DNA from: Lepisosteus oculatus
Lineage: Eukaryota > Chordata > Actinopteri > Semionotiformes > Lepisosteidae
NCBI RefSeq assembly: GCF_040954835.1
Contig: NW_027168341.1
Span: 487,001-551,000 of the forward strand
DNA: 64,000 nt
Reading direction: 5' to 3'
Each line of letters starts with the position of its first letter. Positions within the stretch are counted from its first letter, which is position 1. Both the position numbers and the translations under genes were made by a program. The notes beneath the pieces were generated by a model. It had not been told where the DNA came from, did not search any database, and worked only from the letters and a program-made list of their open reading frames with translations. Below, piece after piece: positions 20,465-32,025 of this stretch.

Positions 20465-23370
20465 ATACGTATATTCGACGAATCAATGCCCACAGCTTGG
20501 CATACAAGGGTTTTGCGGAGGGGTCTTGCCACCTGCCTGAAAAAAAACAGTAAAATGTTTGAGTGCCTATAGAGTTTCTATTTTTATTTTCTTGAGAAAA
20601 GTTGATACCATTTCCTGGAAACCCCGTCCCCCATCAGTGCGCGGTGCCCGGGGAAAAATCTGTAGGGGGGCGTCTGAAATTCTGAGTGGGGGTGATATTT
20701 CGGTTGAAACGGAGCTGTACGGTGCAGCTACCCAAATGAAATCTCGCAGCTATGCCATTAATTAGTGCTTTATGATAGAAGATATCGACTAGCAATCTGG
20801 TATTTGCGATGAAGTTCAGTTTCACATTTTTCGTCACTCTCACTGGAGAGTATTGCCTGGAGCGAAAAGTACCATAAGCGTTCATTTTTGCAGCTACATG
20901 GACGTTCTGAATCGTTAAGAAAAAATGTTGTAAAACCAACAGAAAGCACAGACTGCTATAACTAGTCCTAGTTATATAACGATTTTAAGTATAATGATAA
21001 ACTACTGCAAGGAATCGGTCCACCTGAGCAAACAGGATCGTAATGTTGACACTCAATAACGACACTGATATGTGCAGTTCCTGGACGGATAGCCCTCCTG
21101 CCCATCAAACAGACTGAGTGACTGTTCCTGTCATTTAGTGTTGTCTGACCATTGACAAAGTACAACTATTTTTTTAGGGCGCAAATTAAGTTAGGTAAAT
21201 CTTTTTGCCCAAAACTGAAGGGGCAACATTCCCCCCTCCTCCCGTGATGCCAGGCCTGTCCCCATCCTATTCCATAATGTCATTATATATAATACCATAC
21301 AACAGTGACCGATCCTTACTAACTACATGCGTTAAAATTGCACATCAGCTCATAGCAGGGGGCACATAGCCGCGATGTATTATCAATGTTATATTTCAAC
21401 CATAATATCGACAACATTAATAAACGCATACGTTGAGAAAATATCGAACCCAGCATATTTTCCGGTTATATACAACAATGCATTGCTAGTATTCGTTGGT
21501 CACAATTTTGGACACGTTTTTCAAACGTAGAAGTATATCCGCAAATATTTCAGCAATCCTCTTTTGACGAGTAAGTATGAACAATAATAATACTATCTGA
21601 ATACATACAGATCTTTCTTAATATTATTTTGATTAAAATAGTACGTGAATAAGCAAAAAATGGCACATAAAATAGTGTGAATGGGGAAGATGACACAAAA
21701 TCGTTTTGCCGTTTCTCTATTCTTATTCTATGTTGTACTTTCAAACTTTGGGTACTCTTTAATTAGGACAGACTTTATTGCTCAACTGCTATGATGCAAG
21801 CCAAATTTTATACATTTATTTCAGTTTTGAGCTTAGTAAACCGTTCACTTTTTAGATTATACTAAAGAAGATATTAATCATCATTTATTTGGGAAGTAAT
21901 ATTATATAATTTTCTCCTAGCTGCGGTGCTGAAGTCCCACCCTACATCAACAGAAAAAGAAATAAAGGAGCATGCAATGTGTTACTTGAAGAATGCATAT
22001 GAAAGACAGGGGGCCAGGAGATCTGGACACTGAAAATAATAGGTTTTTGGTTCTAACTGTTAGGACAATTAGACAGGGTTTGCAAATAGTGGAAAAAAAT
22101 CATCTTAACTTCCATTGTAATATTTTTTTTTCTTGGAAATATAGAAGTTGTACATTTTAAAATGTATATTTGAATCAAAATGTGGTTTTGAGTTAGTGTG
22201 TTAATGTAATTAGTTTTGTGTTTGTCATTACTATACTGTATATTGCCATGTTACCAGAATTTGTAGCTGAAGTTTAAGACTAGTTGTGTTTTTTTATGAT
22301 TATTGCCCATATGTTGATTGTTGATTGATTGTATACAATGTATAATTTGAAATACATATGTTTCAGGTGTGAATGTGTATTTTCAGAATACATTTCTAAA
22401 TCTAATCATTGGCTTGGTTTACTTGTTTCTACACCTATAAAATCTATCTTTGATGTATAATAGACCTCTACCCATATACGTATAATAGTCCTCTAAAGTT
22501 ATCCGTATAATAGACCTCTAAAGTTATCCGGAACTCCAACCATATATGTATAATAGTCCTCTAAATTTATCCGTATAATAGAACTCCAACCATTTATGTA
22601 TAATGAACGTCTAAACATAGACGTATAATTGACGTATAACTTTAGACGTATATTAGAATTTCATTCTACACGAATTGTAGACCACATTTAGACGTATAAG
22701 GTATGCGTTTAATAGACGTATATTATACGTCTTTTGCCCACTGGGTGGGCTCCAGATGCACATGGAAGCAATCAAGTGTTTCATCCGAGCTGTTTCAAAG
22801 ACTGCCCAAGAGCTTTCCTTTCACAGAGGCGCAACGATTAATGATGGGGGTGCACCCTTCAATGCGCCTTACGACTCTAGGGAGTGATTGAGACGATTCG
22901 TAGCGTGTGCTCATTTCTCTCTATTCCCCGTGTTGCAGTGGTAGGATGACGTAAATTACTGCTTCGACACGTAACGCCATTATAATCACGTGCAGGAGCT
23001 GAGGGCTTTAGTTTTGTTTCGTTTTCCATGGCGTTCGTAAGCGCGCAAATCAAAGGCAAGTCCTGCGTCTAACACGAACGTAAATGCTTTTGAAAGTGCA
23101 GTGTGGTGCAGCTTGTAAAATCCTTGTCCACATTTGTGGTTTGTTGATGTTTGTTCTGTCTGCCAAAGTTGCATTTTGACATCCGGACGGGGGGACTTTA
23201 TCATTTGAACGTGAAGCCAGCCTTAAACCCTCTGAGGTGTGTCTGTCTGCCGGCACGTATCTTGTGAAAGGTATTTTTTTTTTAACGGAGAGCAACTTTA
23301 AAAAGGTATCCGCAGCCACCTCGCAGTCCGTGTTTGATTATAGGAGGAATGCGGCGGCAGCGGGCTCGCT

Positions 23371-23452
23371 TTTGTCGTGGTCGAGTGGTTAAGGCGATGG
23401 GCTCGAAATGCGTTGGGGACTCCTCGCGCAGGTTCGAAACCTGCCGACTCCG
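23371..23452 (+). tRNA. tRNA-Ser-CGA: tRNA-Ser (CGA), probably decayed
   Basis: It has the Ser body with a long variable arm, anticodon loop CTCGAAA (CGA) and T-arm GCAGGTTCGAAACCTGC. Acceptor (TTTGTCG/CGACTCC) and anticodon stem have mismatches. Its upstream flank matches that of the Ser genes at 9992 and 47680. Confidence 0.65.
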
Positions 23453-24406
23453 GCGTCTGCCGCATGTCGCCTTGTGCCTGCGCGGCAGAGGCGAAGTGCT
23501 GCTTCTCCTTTCCTGGTACTATAACAACGCGAAATCGCTTGGACCTGCTGCCATGGACATCAATTCTTCAGATAACCACACACTTTGCCTTCGCACCTCT
23601 GGTGCTCTGCTTATGCCTTTGAAAACCTAATGAATAAAGCTGAAAGAACCGACACGATATGTAGGTGCTGGTAAAGCACGCAGTAAAGAACTGTTAACAG
23701 CAAGGGTTTCAGTGGGTTAACTGAGGAGAAGGCGTGATCGCTAATTGTTGACTTTTTATTTGGTGTTAGAAACACTCTTACTGTGCATGACGTGCAACAA
23801 ATGTAGCCACAGAAATTGCATCACGCTTTCATGTATGCTATTGCAAACACCAACGTTGCCTAGATAGAAAACCGAAATAGCCGTGGGTTTGCTTGCTGAT
23901 CTGAAGGATCTCTCTTCGAATCTCTATCATTTGTCAATGGAAGTAAAAGGCGCTGCAATCTGATACGTTCAGAATCAAACCCGCAGCTGTTGTTCGACTT
24001 TATTTCTTGACTAATTACAACTGAGTGTCGCATGAGCAGTTACATAAACTTGTCTGGTATATTTGAACACAAATGCCGTTCTTCAATTAAAACTAACAGT
24101 ACATTGTCAGGGACATTCAGTTCTATACAAACAAGAGACAGACAAGAGAATATTTCTACCGTTCATGTGGACTACGTGTTGACTTACTGATCGGAATAAT
24201 TGAAAGGTTCGGGCTCATAGCCGATGCAGTGCGTGCTAATTAGAACAGCAACGCTGAGCTCTCAGCACCGTACTGAGCCCAGGTGTTTTTCTAAAGCTGT
24301 CAGGTGCAGTTCATTTAGATGAAGGAAATCTCTTACTGGGTACGATTACAATGCAGTAAGTAGCACAGACTACTTAGGGAGCAGCCCGATGCGTTTAAAA
24401 ATGACC

Positions 24407-24479
24407 CGAGCCAGGTAGGAGTCGAACCTACAATCTCCTGATTCGTAATCAGACGCCTTATCCATTGCGCCACTGGACC
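24407..24479 (-). tRNA. tRNA-Arg-ACG: tRNA-Arg (ACG)
   Basis: 73 nt, anticodon loop TTACGAA, T-arm GTAGGTTCGACTCCTAC, TTTTT directly downstream on the minus strand; one acceptor mismatch. The flanks 23700-24400 are homologous in reverse to 40600-41280, where the Arg gene has anticodon TCG. Confidence 0.9.
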
Positions 24480-24639
24480 TGGTGTAACACTGCAGGACTG
24501 TAACCCAGTGAGCTCAGCCCTGCAACTAGTAAATTATTACCCCCGGTCCATTCTTTTCCAAAAGTGAGAAACACCTGTTTTCTACATGTTGTCTGTTTTA
24601 AAACCATATCTCTTTAAACCAAACCAAGAGTTTGTCTTT

Positions 24640-25643
24640 TGCACTGCTATTCTGATTCATTTCGATTTCAAAGAAAAAAAAAACATTACCTTCCAAAGCA
24701 TCATAAAATTGTCCCTTCTTCCAGACTCTACTTCTCTCTTGTAGTAGTACAGCAGACCTTTCCAAGTGAGCAGATCACAGAGTCCGAAATGAGCTTCCTC
24801 CATCAAGCAAAGTACCTGAACATGACTCTGTCATCATAAAAGCGCCCCTGTAATAAAGAAATTAAATCCGAAATCAAGAGGGCAGTTGCCTACTGAAATA
24901 CAAGAAGTCATCAATTTTAACCTAGCAACACATTAAAGGCTGCATCTATACAAGTACGATTCTAGAAATGCTCACCAGATTACGTTTTAAGAAGGAACTG
25001 TGCCTCAGGTTCCGCCGAGATCTTAACTCGGATGGCAGGATTCAGAGTCCGGAGTGCGGACTGATGGCGCACGGAGGGTCCATATACTGTGGATCCCTCA
25101 GTGATCTTCCGCGTATTCAAACCGCCAGCGTGTGACTCCCCTGTCCCCGTGACCTCATTGCTCTGCTCTCTCCTCTGTGCAGCTGAGCCCGACTCACGGT
25201 AAAGTGAAAAAAAATATGCCCTCAATGTGAGATTTAGTCTGGAGCGAGGATAGATGTTACCTTTTTATCATTGAACAGGATGTATGTGATGTGGCGACTA
25301 GGTTCAATTTTGTATCCTCTTTAAAAGATTAAGGACTGGGGTGAGCGTGATTTACCAGCTACGAACCCGACGTGCGCACCGTTTAAGCTGCATAGACTCG
25401 GTCGTTTAACTCTTCTCCATTAGTAGGGTTAAGGTTAAAGAAAAAAACATTGCTGACTTCTTTTTTTTTTGCCAGCCGCTAGCGCTGATTAGCAAGGTTT
25501 GTATTTCATGTTTTGCAAGTTGCATCCATTTTAAGAAAAACAAGTCGCGTTAAAGACAGGAAATGAATACTTGCATTTAATTAAGTCTAGCCGTAGGCGG
25601 TTGTCCATAATGACCAGTACTGTTCAAGAAGACAGAACAAAGA
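24640..25643 (-). repeat. Inverted duplicate of the upstream region of the unidentified gene
   Basis: This matches 55820-56790 on the other strand, ending with the sequence found at position 1 of the window (GGACAATTTTATGATG). An 81-codon frame occurs in both copies, but all differences between them change the amino acid, so I do not call it coding. Confidence 0.75.
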
Positions 25644-25717
25644 AGGCACCGCTGGGATTCGAACCCAGGATTTCCTGTTTACTAGACAGGCGCTTTAACC
25701 AACTAAGCCACAGCACC
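25644..25717 (-). tRNA. tRNA-Thr-AGT: tRNA-Thr (AGT)
   Basis: 74 nt on the minus strand, D-arm TGGCTTAGTTGGTTAAAGC, anticodon loop CTAGTAA, T-arm CCTGGGTTCGAATCCCAG. The acceptor pairs mainly by wobble (GGTGCTG/CGGTGCC). Paralogue at 55747. Confidence 0.88.
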
Positions 25718-25729
25718 CCGGGAGTGTTG

Positions 25730-26460
25730 TCCTTTTGCAGCCACTTGGACACACCTTTAGAAAAACATTTTGTTAGGCATTCTGCCTCAGCCTAAACACC
25801 TATAGCTTGCAAAGCGCATGCTATTAGACAGGCACCTCTGCAAGACCTTAAGAGTCTCTTAAACTAGTGATAGTAAGGTGTTCCCAATGGGTGATGTTCG
25901 GCTTTCAAATCATCTCTCCGTGGAAGCGCCGAGATGCAGCTGTTTAAGGCTTAGAAGCAGCTGACTGTTTCACTACCTAGCTGATCACTGTCAGTCAGGG
26001 AGCTTAGAGGTGAAAAGCCTGTCTGAGAGACAATTCGCCATCGATCAGTTCAATATGTTCCGTACCAGCTCGGCGCACCCGAGATCATCTTGGTAGCCGT
26101 GTAGCTCAGATGAGTGAGAGCTTGTGTGTATTTACCACTGTGATTGGATGCCGGCCCTTCTCAGGTCACAGTAAACCTTCTGCTCAAAAAAAGTGAGGTA
26201 AAACCTCACTCTGCACAGTAAAACCTAAAAAAGTGAGGTTTTATTTAATCTCTGACCAAGGGAAACGTTTCATTTTTTCAAAGAAATGTTTGTTAAAAAA
26301 TAAAGTCATAGTTCCATGGGATTCAATCATAGACCGTGTGACATGGAAGTCAGGAACCTAACCCACTAAAGCACTACAGAAACATTATCGACAGACAATG
26401 TACAGCGTGTACTATTCTTGTGTTGCGGTACATGAATATAATTATATCGTTATTAATTTC
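25730..26460. repeat. Duplicated spacer with AT-rich tail
   Basis: 25730-26075 is repeated in reverse at 30545-30885. From 26200 the sequence is unique, with tRNA-like scraps, and 26455-26525 is an AACTTTATTAA-type simple repeat. Confidence 0.55.
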
Positions 26461-27294
26461 TAATTTATAACTTTATTAACTTTATAAATTAACTTTATAA
26501 ATTTATTAACGTTATTAATTAATTTCACGACGCACAGACAGAGCGTGGGGAGCCGCCGCCTGCAAACACGGCTCCAGGCAGGACTCCGCTCTGCAGGAGC
26601 CGCAGAGCAGAGGAGATGGGGGCAGCTTAGCTCCTGTGCAGAGACCTGAGCTGTTGTTGCTGCGGACGCTGTCTTTTCTGCACTCGGGGTAGGAGTGAAT
26701 GTTGAGTTGCCCTTAGAAATGAAGCAGAGCACTTCAACGGCACGGGTGTGTGTGTGTGCGCCCTGGTGATTCTGGGAGACAGATCGAACCTGGGCTAAAA
26801 GAGAGGGGGCTTAGCCCTCTTCCATTTACTAGTTCAAAGTTGTACAACCCATTTGTATCTGCTAGGCGGCGCAGTCGTCGTGCACAAAGAACGCTTTGAA
26901 AAGCGTCAAAGGCAAGCCATTCTGAGTTGGTCGTTTGTGTTTTCCGTTCAGACGCGAAATGCTGAAATGATCTCTCGGCTCCTCGGTTGTCATTTCTGCT
27001 CCGTAAAGGAATCACAGCACGCGTCGGCTTCCAGCACGGTGGGTCGGGACACGATGCCGGGGGGTCGGAGAGAGCGATGTCTTCCTCGTTAGTATAGGAC
27101 CTGTCACCTGTCCCCACCTGTCACGCGGGAGACAGGGGTACATCAGGACGCGCATTGAAGTGAAAGCAGGATGCGCTGCGACATGCACTGTGCAGATCCC
27201 GCCACACTAAGAGGTGAGTGGGTCTGTTCGATAACAGCGCTAGGCGAATCCCCAATCCCCTTTTGTGCGTGGCGACAAAAGAAGTCTGAAGTCC

Positions 27295-27355
27295 GTTTCC
27301 ACCCGGGGACCTTTCGCGTGTGAGGCGAACGTGATAACCACTACACTACGGAAAC
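27295..27355 (-). pseudogene. tRNA-Val (CAC) lacking the T-loop
   Basis: The minus strand matches the Val-CAC gene at 18987 up to GGTCCCC, then goes straight to GGGTGGAAAC. About 11 nt, including the whole T-loop and B box, are missing. It cannot form a normal cloverleaf or recruit TFIIIC normally. Confidence 0.85.
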
Positions 27356-27805
27356 AGTGGTAAGATGTGCCCAGCGGCCCAGTGCTGAGCTTCGCCAATG
27401 CGATTCAGCGGCTTCCAGTGCCTTTATTGGTGTGCGCTGATGGACTGTGCTCTCTCCAGAGTCCAGCACGCCTGTCATGGACGGAGCAGGAAAGGCGGCG
27501 CCACATTCTACAGCCCTCTCCACGCAATCGACGAAATCGGGCTACTGAAGTGGAGAAAATCGCCTCTCCAGAAAGTGCAAATATCATCTTGGAGAGTATA
27601 AATCCTATTGCCAAAGGTCAGCCCTGTCTACCAGAGTAACCCTCCCACCTCCTGCAGCGATGGTCAGCTCATCTCACACGCAAGAAGTTTCGGCTGGAAA
27701 CAAGCGCCCCCTCTTCTCGCACGTTTTGCACGTTTGAGTAGTTTTAATGCGGCTCCTTTGTACACGGTGCTGATCTTTTGGAAAGCAGGAGGTAAAACTG
27801 ACACG

Positions 27806-27876
27806 TTCCCATACCAAAGTCGAACCCGGGCCGCCTGGGTGAAAACCAGGAATCCTAACCGCTAGACCATATAGGA
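27806..27876 (-). tRNA. tRNA-Glu-TTC: tRNA-Glu (TTC), damaged mirror copy
   Basis: 71 nt on the minus strand. D-arm and anticodon loop (TTTTCAC) are intact. The 3' strand of the T-stem has lost a base and changed (CGACTTTGG), and the acceptor has a mismatch. Probably a pseudogene. Confidence 0.7.
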
Positions 27877-28077
27877 GCGCACAACCCTGCTGTTCCGGGC
27901 ATCATGCAAGCAAACTACAGAAATATTAGAAAACACGCAAGAGAGTTGTCACTCAGAGTGTCGAAGGGTCGATGTATACTGGGGCTCAGTTGAAATGCAA
28001 CGTCAGGACTTTTCCGAATTATGTCACATGAAGAGAGCACAGCCTTTTCCGCCCTGCCACGTGTGTATCGGTAACTC

Positions 28078-28149
28078 GCCGTGATCGTATAGTGGTCAGT
28101 ACTTTGCGTTGTGGCCGCAACAACCCCTGTTCGAATCCGGGTCACGGCA
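28078..28149 (+). tRNA. tRNA-His-GTG: tRNA-His (GTG), mirror copy
   Basis: Identical to the copy at 18191 except for one T-stem change (CCCCTGTTCGAATCC). TTTT lies about 20 bp downstream. Confidence 0.91.
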
Positions 28150-28723
28150 GAATAGGGGCGTCTGCTTTTACTACTTGCACGAATGAAGGCAAAAAAAAGC
28201 CAATCGATGTGAACGAACGGCGCTTTACAGAGGAGTACTGCCTGACTGGATCGTTGATGAACGACAGAGGCCACTCCGACCTCTTCTCGGGTTTCTTCAA
28301 TGACTTACTAAGGATCTTCTTCACATTCGCCCATGCAGGGGAAGCCAGTTACACCAAAGCAAACGCAGGAAAGTGCAATTCAAGCAGAGACCAGGAGGGA
28401 CTTGTTTACACCGAGAGTGGTCGGAGAATGGAACAATGCGCCCAGCCCTGTTGCTGGAGCCGATTCTTGATGAGATCTTGGGCTCACTAAGAAGCCCCCG
28501 CTGGATGCTAATCTTTCTGTTGTTCTTGCAGGTCCTGCGCTGCTTTTGAGCCGACAGAGCTCGTCCTGGTCTGTCGGCACAGCCCAATTGCAAATGATCG
28601 GCTCCGCGTACAGAAGGAACGTGCGTTTGGTACAAGAGTGCATGAAGGCACCGGAAATACATTGGGAACAAATGACTGGTGGTTCAAGACCTCTGTGAAG
28701 TGCAGGAGCGTGCAAGAAGAGGC

Positions 28724-28796
28724 TGTTTGCACCCTGTCTCGAACCTGGGACCTTTCACATGTTAGGCAAACGTGATAACCACTACACTACGTAAAC
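28724..28796 (-). tRNA. tRNA-Val-AAC: tRNA-Val (AAC), mirror copy
   Basis: The minus strand reads GTTTACGTAGTGTAGTGGTT, anticodon loop CTAACAT, 3' end GTGCAAACA. Further stem mismatches suggest ageing. Confidence 0.78.
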
Positions 28797-28905
28797 CTGT
28801 AGGGTTTGTTGCTGGTGTATCGCTTGCGTTTCGGGCTGAGAAAAGGACGCGTCATTTTAGGCAGGGGGCGCTGGAGAGAGGAACAAAGGGAGCGATGAAA
28901 CAAAA

Positions 28906-28941
28906 TGCCGAAACCCGGGATCGAGCCAAGGATCTTTAGAA
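28906..28941 (-). pseudogene. 3' half of tRNA-Phe, mirror copy
   Basis: The minus strand carries the same 3' fragment as 17400-17434, more decayed (CCTTGGCTCGATC). Its presence in both arms dates the truncation before the duplication. Confidence 0.72.
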
Positions 28942-29473
28942 CATACTCTCACGAATCGTTAGAATATGTGCGTTTGATCATCAATTGCGTAACAACCACA
29001 TTCGTTCGACTTGAGCCATCAAGCTCATAGTTTTCAAATCTTGAAAGCTGTCATTGAGCACATCATAGTCTGCAGTACGCCCCGTAACTTGCGTACTTCA
29101 ACAGAAAGAAGAGCAGACAGCTCCATAAATATGCGAGGCGCAGAGAGTGCAAGGCGAGCCGCACACGTTTCGGTGGCTGAGAGAGGGCAGTTTTTGCTTC
29201 TGCATTTCCCAAGTAAGGACGCATGACAACAAGCGATCGCGGTGCTCATTTACGACATAGTGGTGATGAGTTTTCAGTACGTGTTCTTTTGAACGAGCAA
29301 TGAGGTTGCTGCCTTGGACAGCTGACTGCACGCTCTCATTGTGCCACGTGATGAGTATTCACCAGGCTCGTTCAGTCATTAGTCACATTCCATCATTTGC
29401 CATAAGCAGATGCTGCAAGGTGATGTGGATATCAGTTCCCAGTCTTGTGGACGAGGACAAAAAGAGCACACAA

Positions 29474-29545
29474 GGGCTCAGCCGGGAGTTGAACCTGGGA
29501 CCTCCCACACCCTAAGTGAGAATCATACCCCTAAACCAATGAGCC
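29474..29545 (-). tRNA. tRNA-Pro-AGG: tRNA-Pro (AGG), mirror copy
   Basis: Minus strand partner of 16795. The T-arm pairs better here (CCCAGGTTCAACTCCCGG), but the acceptor has one mismatch (GGCTCAT/CTGAGCC). A T-run follows. Confidence 0.82.
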
Positions 29546-29745
29546 ACGGCAGCACTTTCTATTTTATCCTGTCAGCGAGCTTGAGGACGGGGGAGAGGCG
29601 TCATTCGCTCGTCCAGTCAGACCTTCATCAATAAGTCAAGAAAGCCGCAATTACACGACTGCCTTGCAGACGAAGGGCAGTGAACTGCACCCGGTAAGAG
29701 GGGAACAAGCGGCACTAGGCGACACCGAGGCATGAGCCCCAGCGA

Positions 29746-29818
29746 GGGGGGTTAGCTTGCATGGTACAGCGCTCGCTTTGCATGCGAGAGGTAGCGGGAT
29801 CGTTTCCCACGTCCTCCA
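29746..29818 (+). tRNA. tRNA-Ala-TGC: tRNA-Ala (TGC), mirror copy
   Basis: It has the same structure as 16522-16594, with one T-loop difference (ATCGTTT). No T-run lies close behind. The same D-arm oddity shows that the defect predates the inverted duplication. Confidence 0.65.
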
Positions 29819-30232
29819 GGTGTGTGCTTAGAGCTTGATGTGCCGAAAGGTGTCCTTTAGCCTGTGGTCACACCTTGCATGGAGAGCGTCATGCAGCTGT
29901 CAATCATTTCACAGCCACGCCCCCTCTTCATCTTCTCTCTGCCTTAAGCGTCTCCGCCACTCTCTCTTGACATTTCATGTCAGCATGTCAGAAGTCCGAG
30001 TGACGTTTTTAATGGCTGAGTGAGGGCACGATGCTGAAGCAGAGAGGCCACTTCAGCCAGAGAGACTTGTGCTAGGTGAGATCTGAAAAACGGACTCGCA
30101 ACAGAAACAGACCAAAAAAGTATCGGTGAGATCAAAAGGCAAATGCAACATCCAGCAGAGGGCGTCTAAAGATTAGGGAACGGGCGACTGAAATCCATAT
30201 GAGGCAAACTTTCCGGCTGTGCACTGCAGCTG

Positions 30233-30305
30233 GCCTCGTTGGCGTAGTTGGTAGCGCGTCAGTCTCTTTATCTGAAGGTCCTGAGTTTGATCCTCACACG
30301 GGGCA
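30233..30305 (+). tRNA. tRNA-Met-like (CTT): tRNA-Met body with anticodon CTT
   Basis: 73 nt and nearly identical to the Met gene at 16037, but the anticodon loop is CTCTTTA, giving CTT (Lys AAG codon) at 30266-30268. Acceptor GCCTCGT/ACGGGGC is intact. MetRS relies strongly on the CAT anticodon, so this copy is unlikely to be charged with Met; it may be inactive or mischarged. Confidence 0.85.
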
Positions 30306-31918
30306 TGGCTGCTTGCTCTTTTCAAACACTTGCGGCAACTGTTCGCTCATAACCACGTCTGGAATGCGTGACCTTTACACGGGGGAGAAGCAACGCCGCA
30401 TCCCTTTTCTAAAGAACATTCATATTCAGAAATAAGTCAAGAAATTTGCCATTACTTTTGCTGTCAGCCTGCCCATGTTGCCAAAGAAAGATTCACTCGG
30501 CGTCAACATGACAGAACAGCGATCACTTGAAAACACTGTTCCACACTCACGCTGGTACGGAACATATTGAACTGATCGACGGCGAATTGTCTCTGAGACA
30601 GGCTTTTCACCTCTGAGCTCCCTGACTGACAGTGATCAGCTAGGTAGTGAAACAGTCAGCTGCTTCTAAGCCTTAAACAGCTGCATCTCGGCGCTTCCAA
30701 GGAGAGATGATTTGAAAGCCAAACATCGCCCATTGGGAACACCTTACTATCACTAGTTTAAGAGACTCTTAAGGTCTTGCAGAGGTGCCTGTCTAATAGC
30801 ATGCGCTTTTCAAGCTATAGGTGTTTAGGCTGAGGCAGAATGCCTGTTAACAAAATGTTTTTCTAAAGGGGCCTCGCACTCTTTTCCAAGCAATGGTCAC
30901 CCACCGAGTGTCACAATGTAGTCATGTCCTAGGACGTCACCTGTTAGTCTCCATTTGTCTGCCACCAACACTTTAGGTTACGGGGTCACAACCGCACCCC
31001 GGAGCGCAGAGGAGCCGTTGGCGTTCTGGTGGCGCAGATTGGGCTGAAGGTGGGGCGCTTGAATCTCGCTGTTGGAGGCCGTCTGAAACTGACCCAAGCC
31101 TTTCCCTTGAATTAAATGTAAATAAGATATGAACCCCAGATGCACATGGAATCAATCACGTGTTTCCTTTGAGCCGTTTCAAAGACTGCTCCAGAGTTTA
31201 CCTTGCACAGATGCGCAAAGATTAATGATGGGGGTGCATGCTTCCAGGCGCCTTACAACTGTAGGGACTGATTAGAGACAATTCGTAGCGTGTGTTCGTT
31301 TCCATATACGCCCCGTGTTGCAATGGTAGGATGAAGTCAAATACGGCTTGGACGTGTAACGGCATTCTATCCAACTGCAGGACTTGAGGGTTTTTTTGTG
31401 CTTTGTTCTGTTTTCGTTGACATCGCATTCGTAAGAGCGTCAAAAAAAGGCAATTCCAGCATCTAACACGAATAAAAGGGCTATTGAAACTGCAGGGCTG
31501 CGCAGCTTCTAAAATCCTTGCACACAATTCTCCGTTATTGTTACTTCCTTCTTTCTGTCTAACAAAGTTCCCTTTTCCTAACCGGACGGGGAGACTTTAT
31601 CATTCCAACTTGAAGCCAGCCTTAAGTCCTCTGAGGCGCATTTGTCTGCTAGCATGCTTTTGTGAAAGTTCAAATTCGGACAAACACAATCTGTGGCGTT
31701 TAGCGTGACATAGTCTTGCAGGCATCGTGCTGTCTCACTGCAATACTATACCGCTGGAGGAAACAGTCCATCTGGCCATGAAACTCATTTGAACGTCTAG
31801 CTACAGCAACTAACAATATCATGATTTATTCAGGATGTGTGGAATCAGAATGTCCCGGAGACAGCTTCCGAAATCGTGAGCATTCTCTGGTGGTGTCTTG
31901 CTGGGATCCTGTGGGCGT

Positions 31919-31943
31919 GTGTTGGTGGTATAGTGGTGAGCAT
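31919..31943 (+). pseudogene. 5' third of tRNA-Gly (TCC), cut at a rearrangement junction
   Basis: The first 25 nt (GTGTTGGTGGTATAGTGGTG, then AGCAT) match the tRNA-Gly-TCC at 54501. Then the sequence switches to GCAAAAGCCACTGCATTGG, the 3' flank of inverted tRNA-Gly-GCC copies (compare 47386). The junction lies inside the tRNA. Confidence 0.8.
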
Positions 31944-31954
31944 GCAAAAGCCAC

Positions 31955-32025
31955 TGCATTGGCCAGGAATCGAACCCGAGCCTCTTACTTGGCAGGCAAG
32001 AATTCTTCCACTGAACCACCAATGC
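31955..32025 (-). tRNA. tRNA-Gly-GCC: tRNA-Gly (GCC), third copy
   Basis: The minus strand gives a 71-nt cloverleaf with intact acceptor, D-loop, anticodon GCC and T-loop TTCGATT. The anticodon stem has diverged but still pairs (CTTGC/GTAAG). It directly abuts the 5' half of another tRNA-Gly at 31919. Confidence 0.88.

Larger units (their letters stand above)
19609..22745. mobile_element. Palindrome-bearing DNA transposon, copy 2 (outer end truncated, TRIM inside)
   Basis: From left to right: the terminal palindrome (from 19609, its outer arm cut short), a TRIM insertion at 19931-20464, the body (20494-22440), a short minisatellite and the terminus TTTTGCCCACTGGG at 22745. Body and ends match copy 1 (48956-52046) in reverse. 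No transposase frame is present, so it is non-autonomous. I cannot assign a superfamily. Confidence 0.8.
26896..30547 (-). repeat. Right arm of the tRNA-bearing inverted duplication
   Basis: Mirror image of 15777-19464; the 7.4-kb spacer between the arms holds transposons and other tRNA modules. This arm has the damaged Val-CAC and Glu copies and the Met body with the CTT anticodon. Confidence 0.9.

Noticed and set aside
24980-25225. 81-codon open frame shared with 56247-56492
   Set aside because: All the amino-acid-level differences I could see between copies are replacements, the reading depends on a TTG start in one copy, and it lies in a duplicated GC-rich spacer.
26093-26150. tRNA-like text GTAGCTCAGATGAGTGAGAG
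   Set aside because: Only an A-box-like piece; no anticodon arm or B box at the right spacing.
26303-26380. Possible minus-strand tRNA near GATTCAATCATAGACC
   Set aside because: A weak T-arm resemblance, but I could not build acceptor and anticodon stems.
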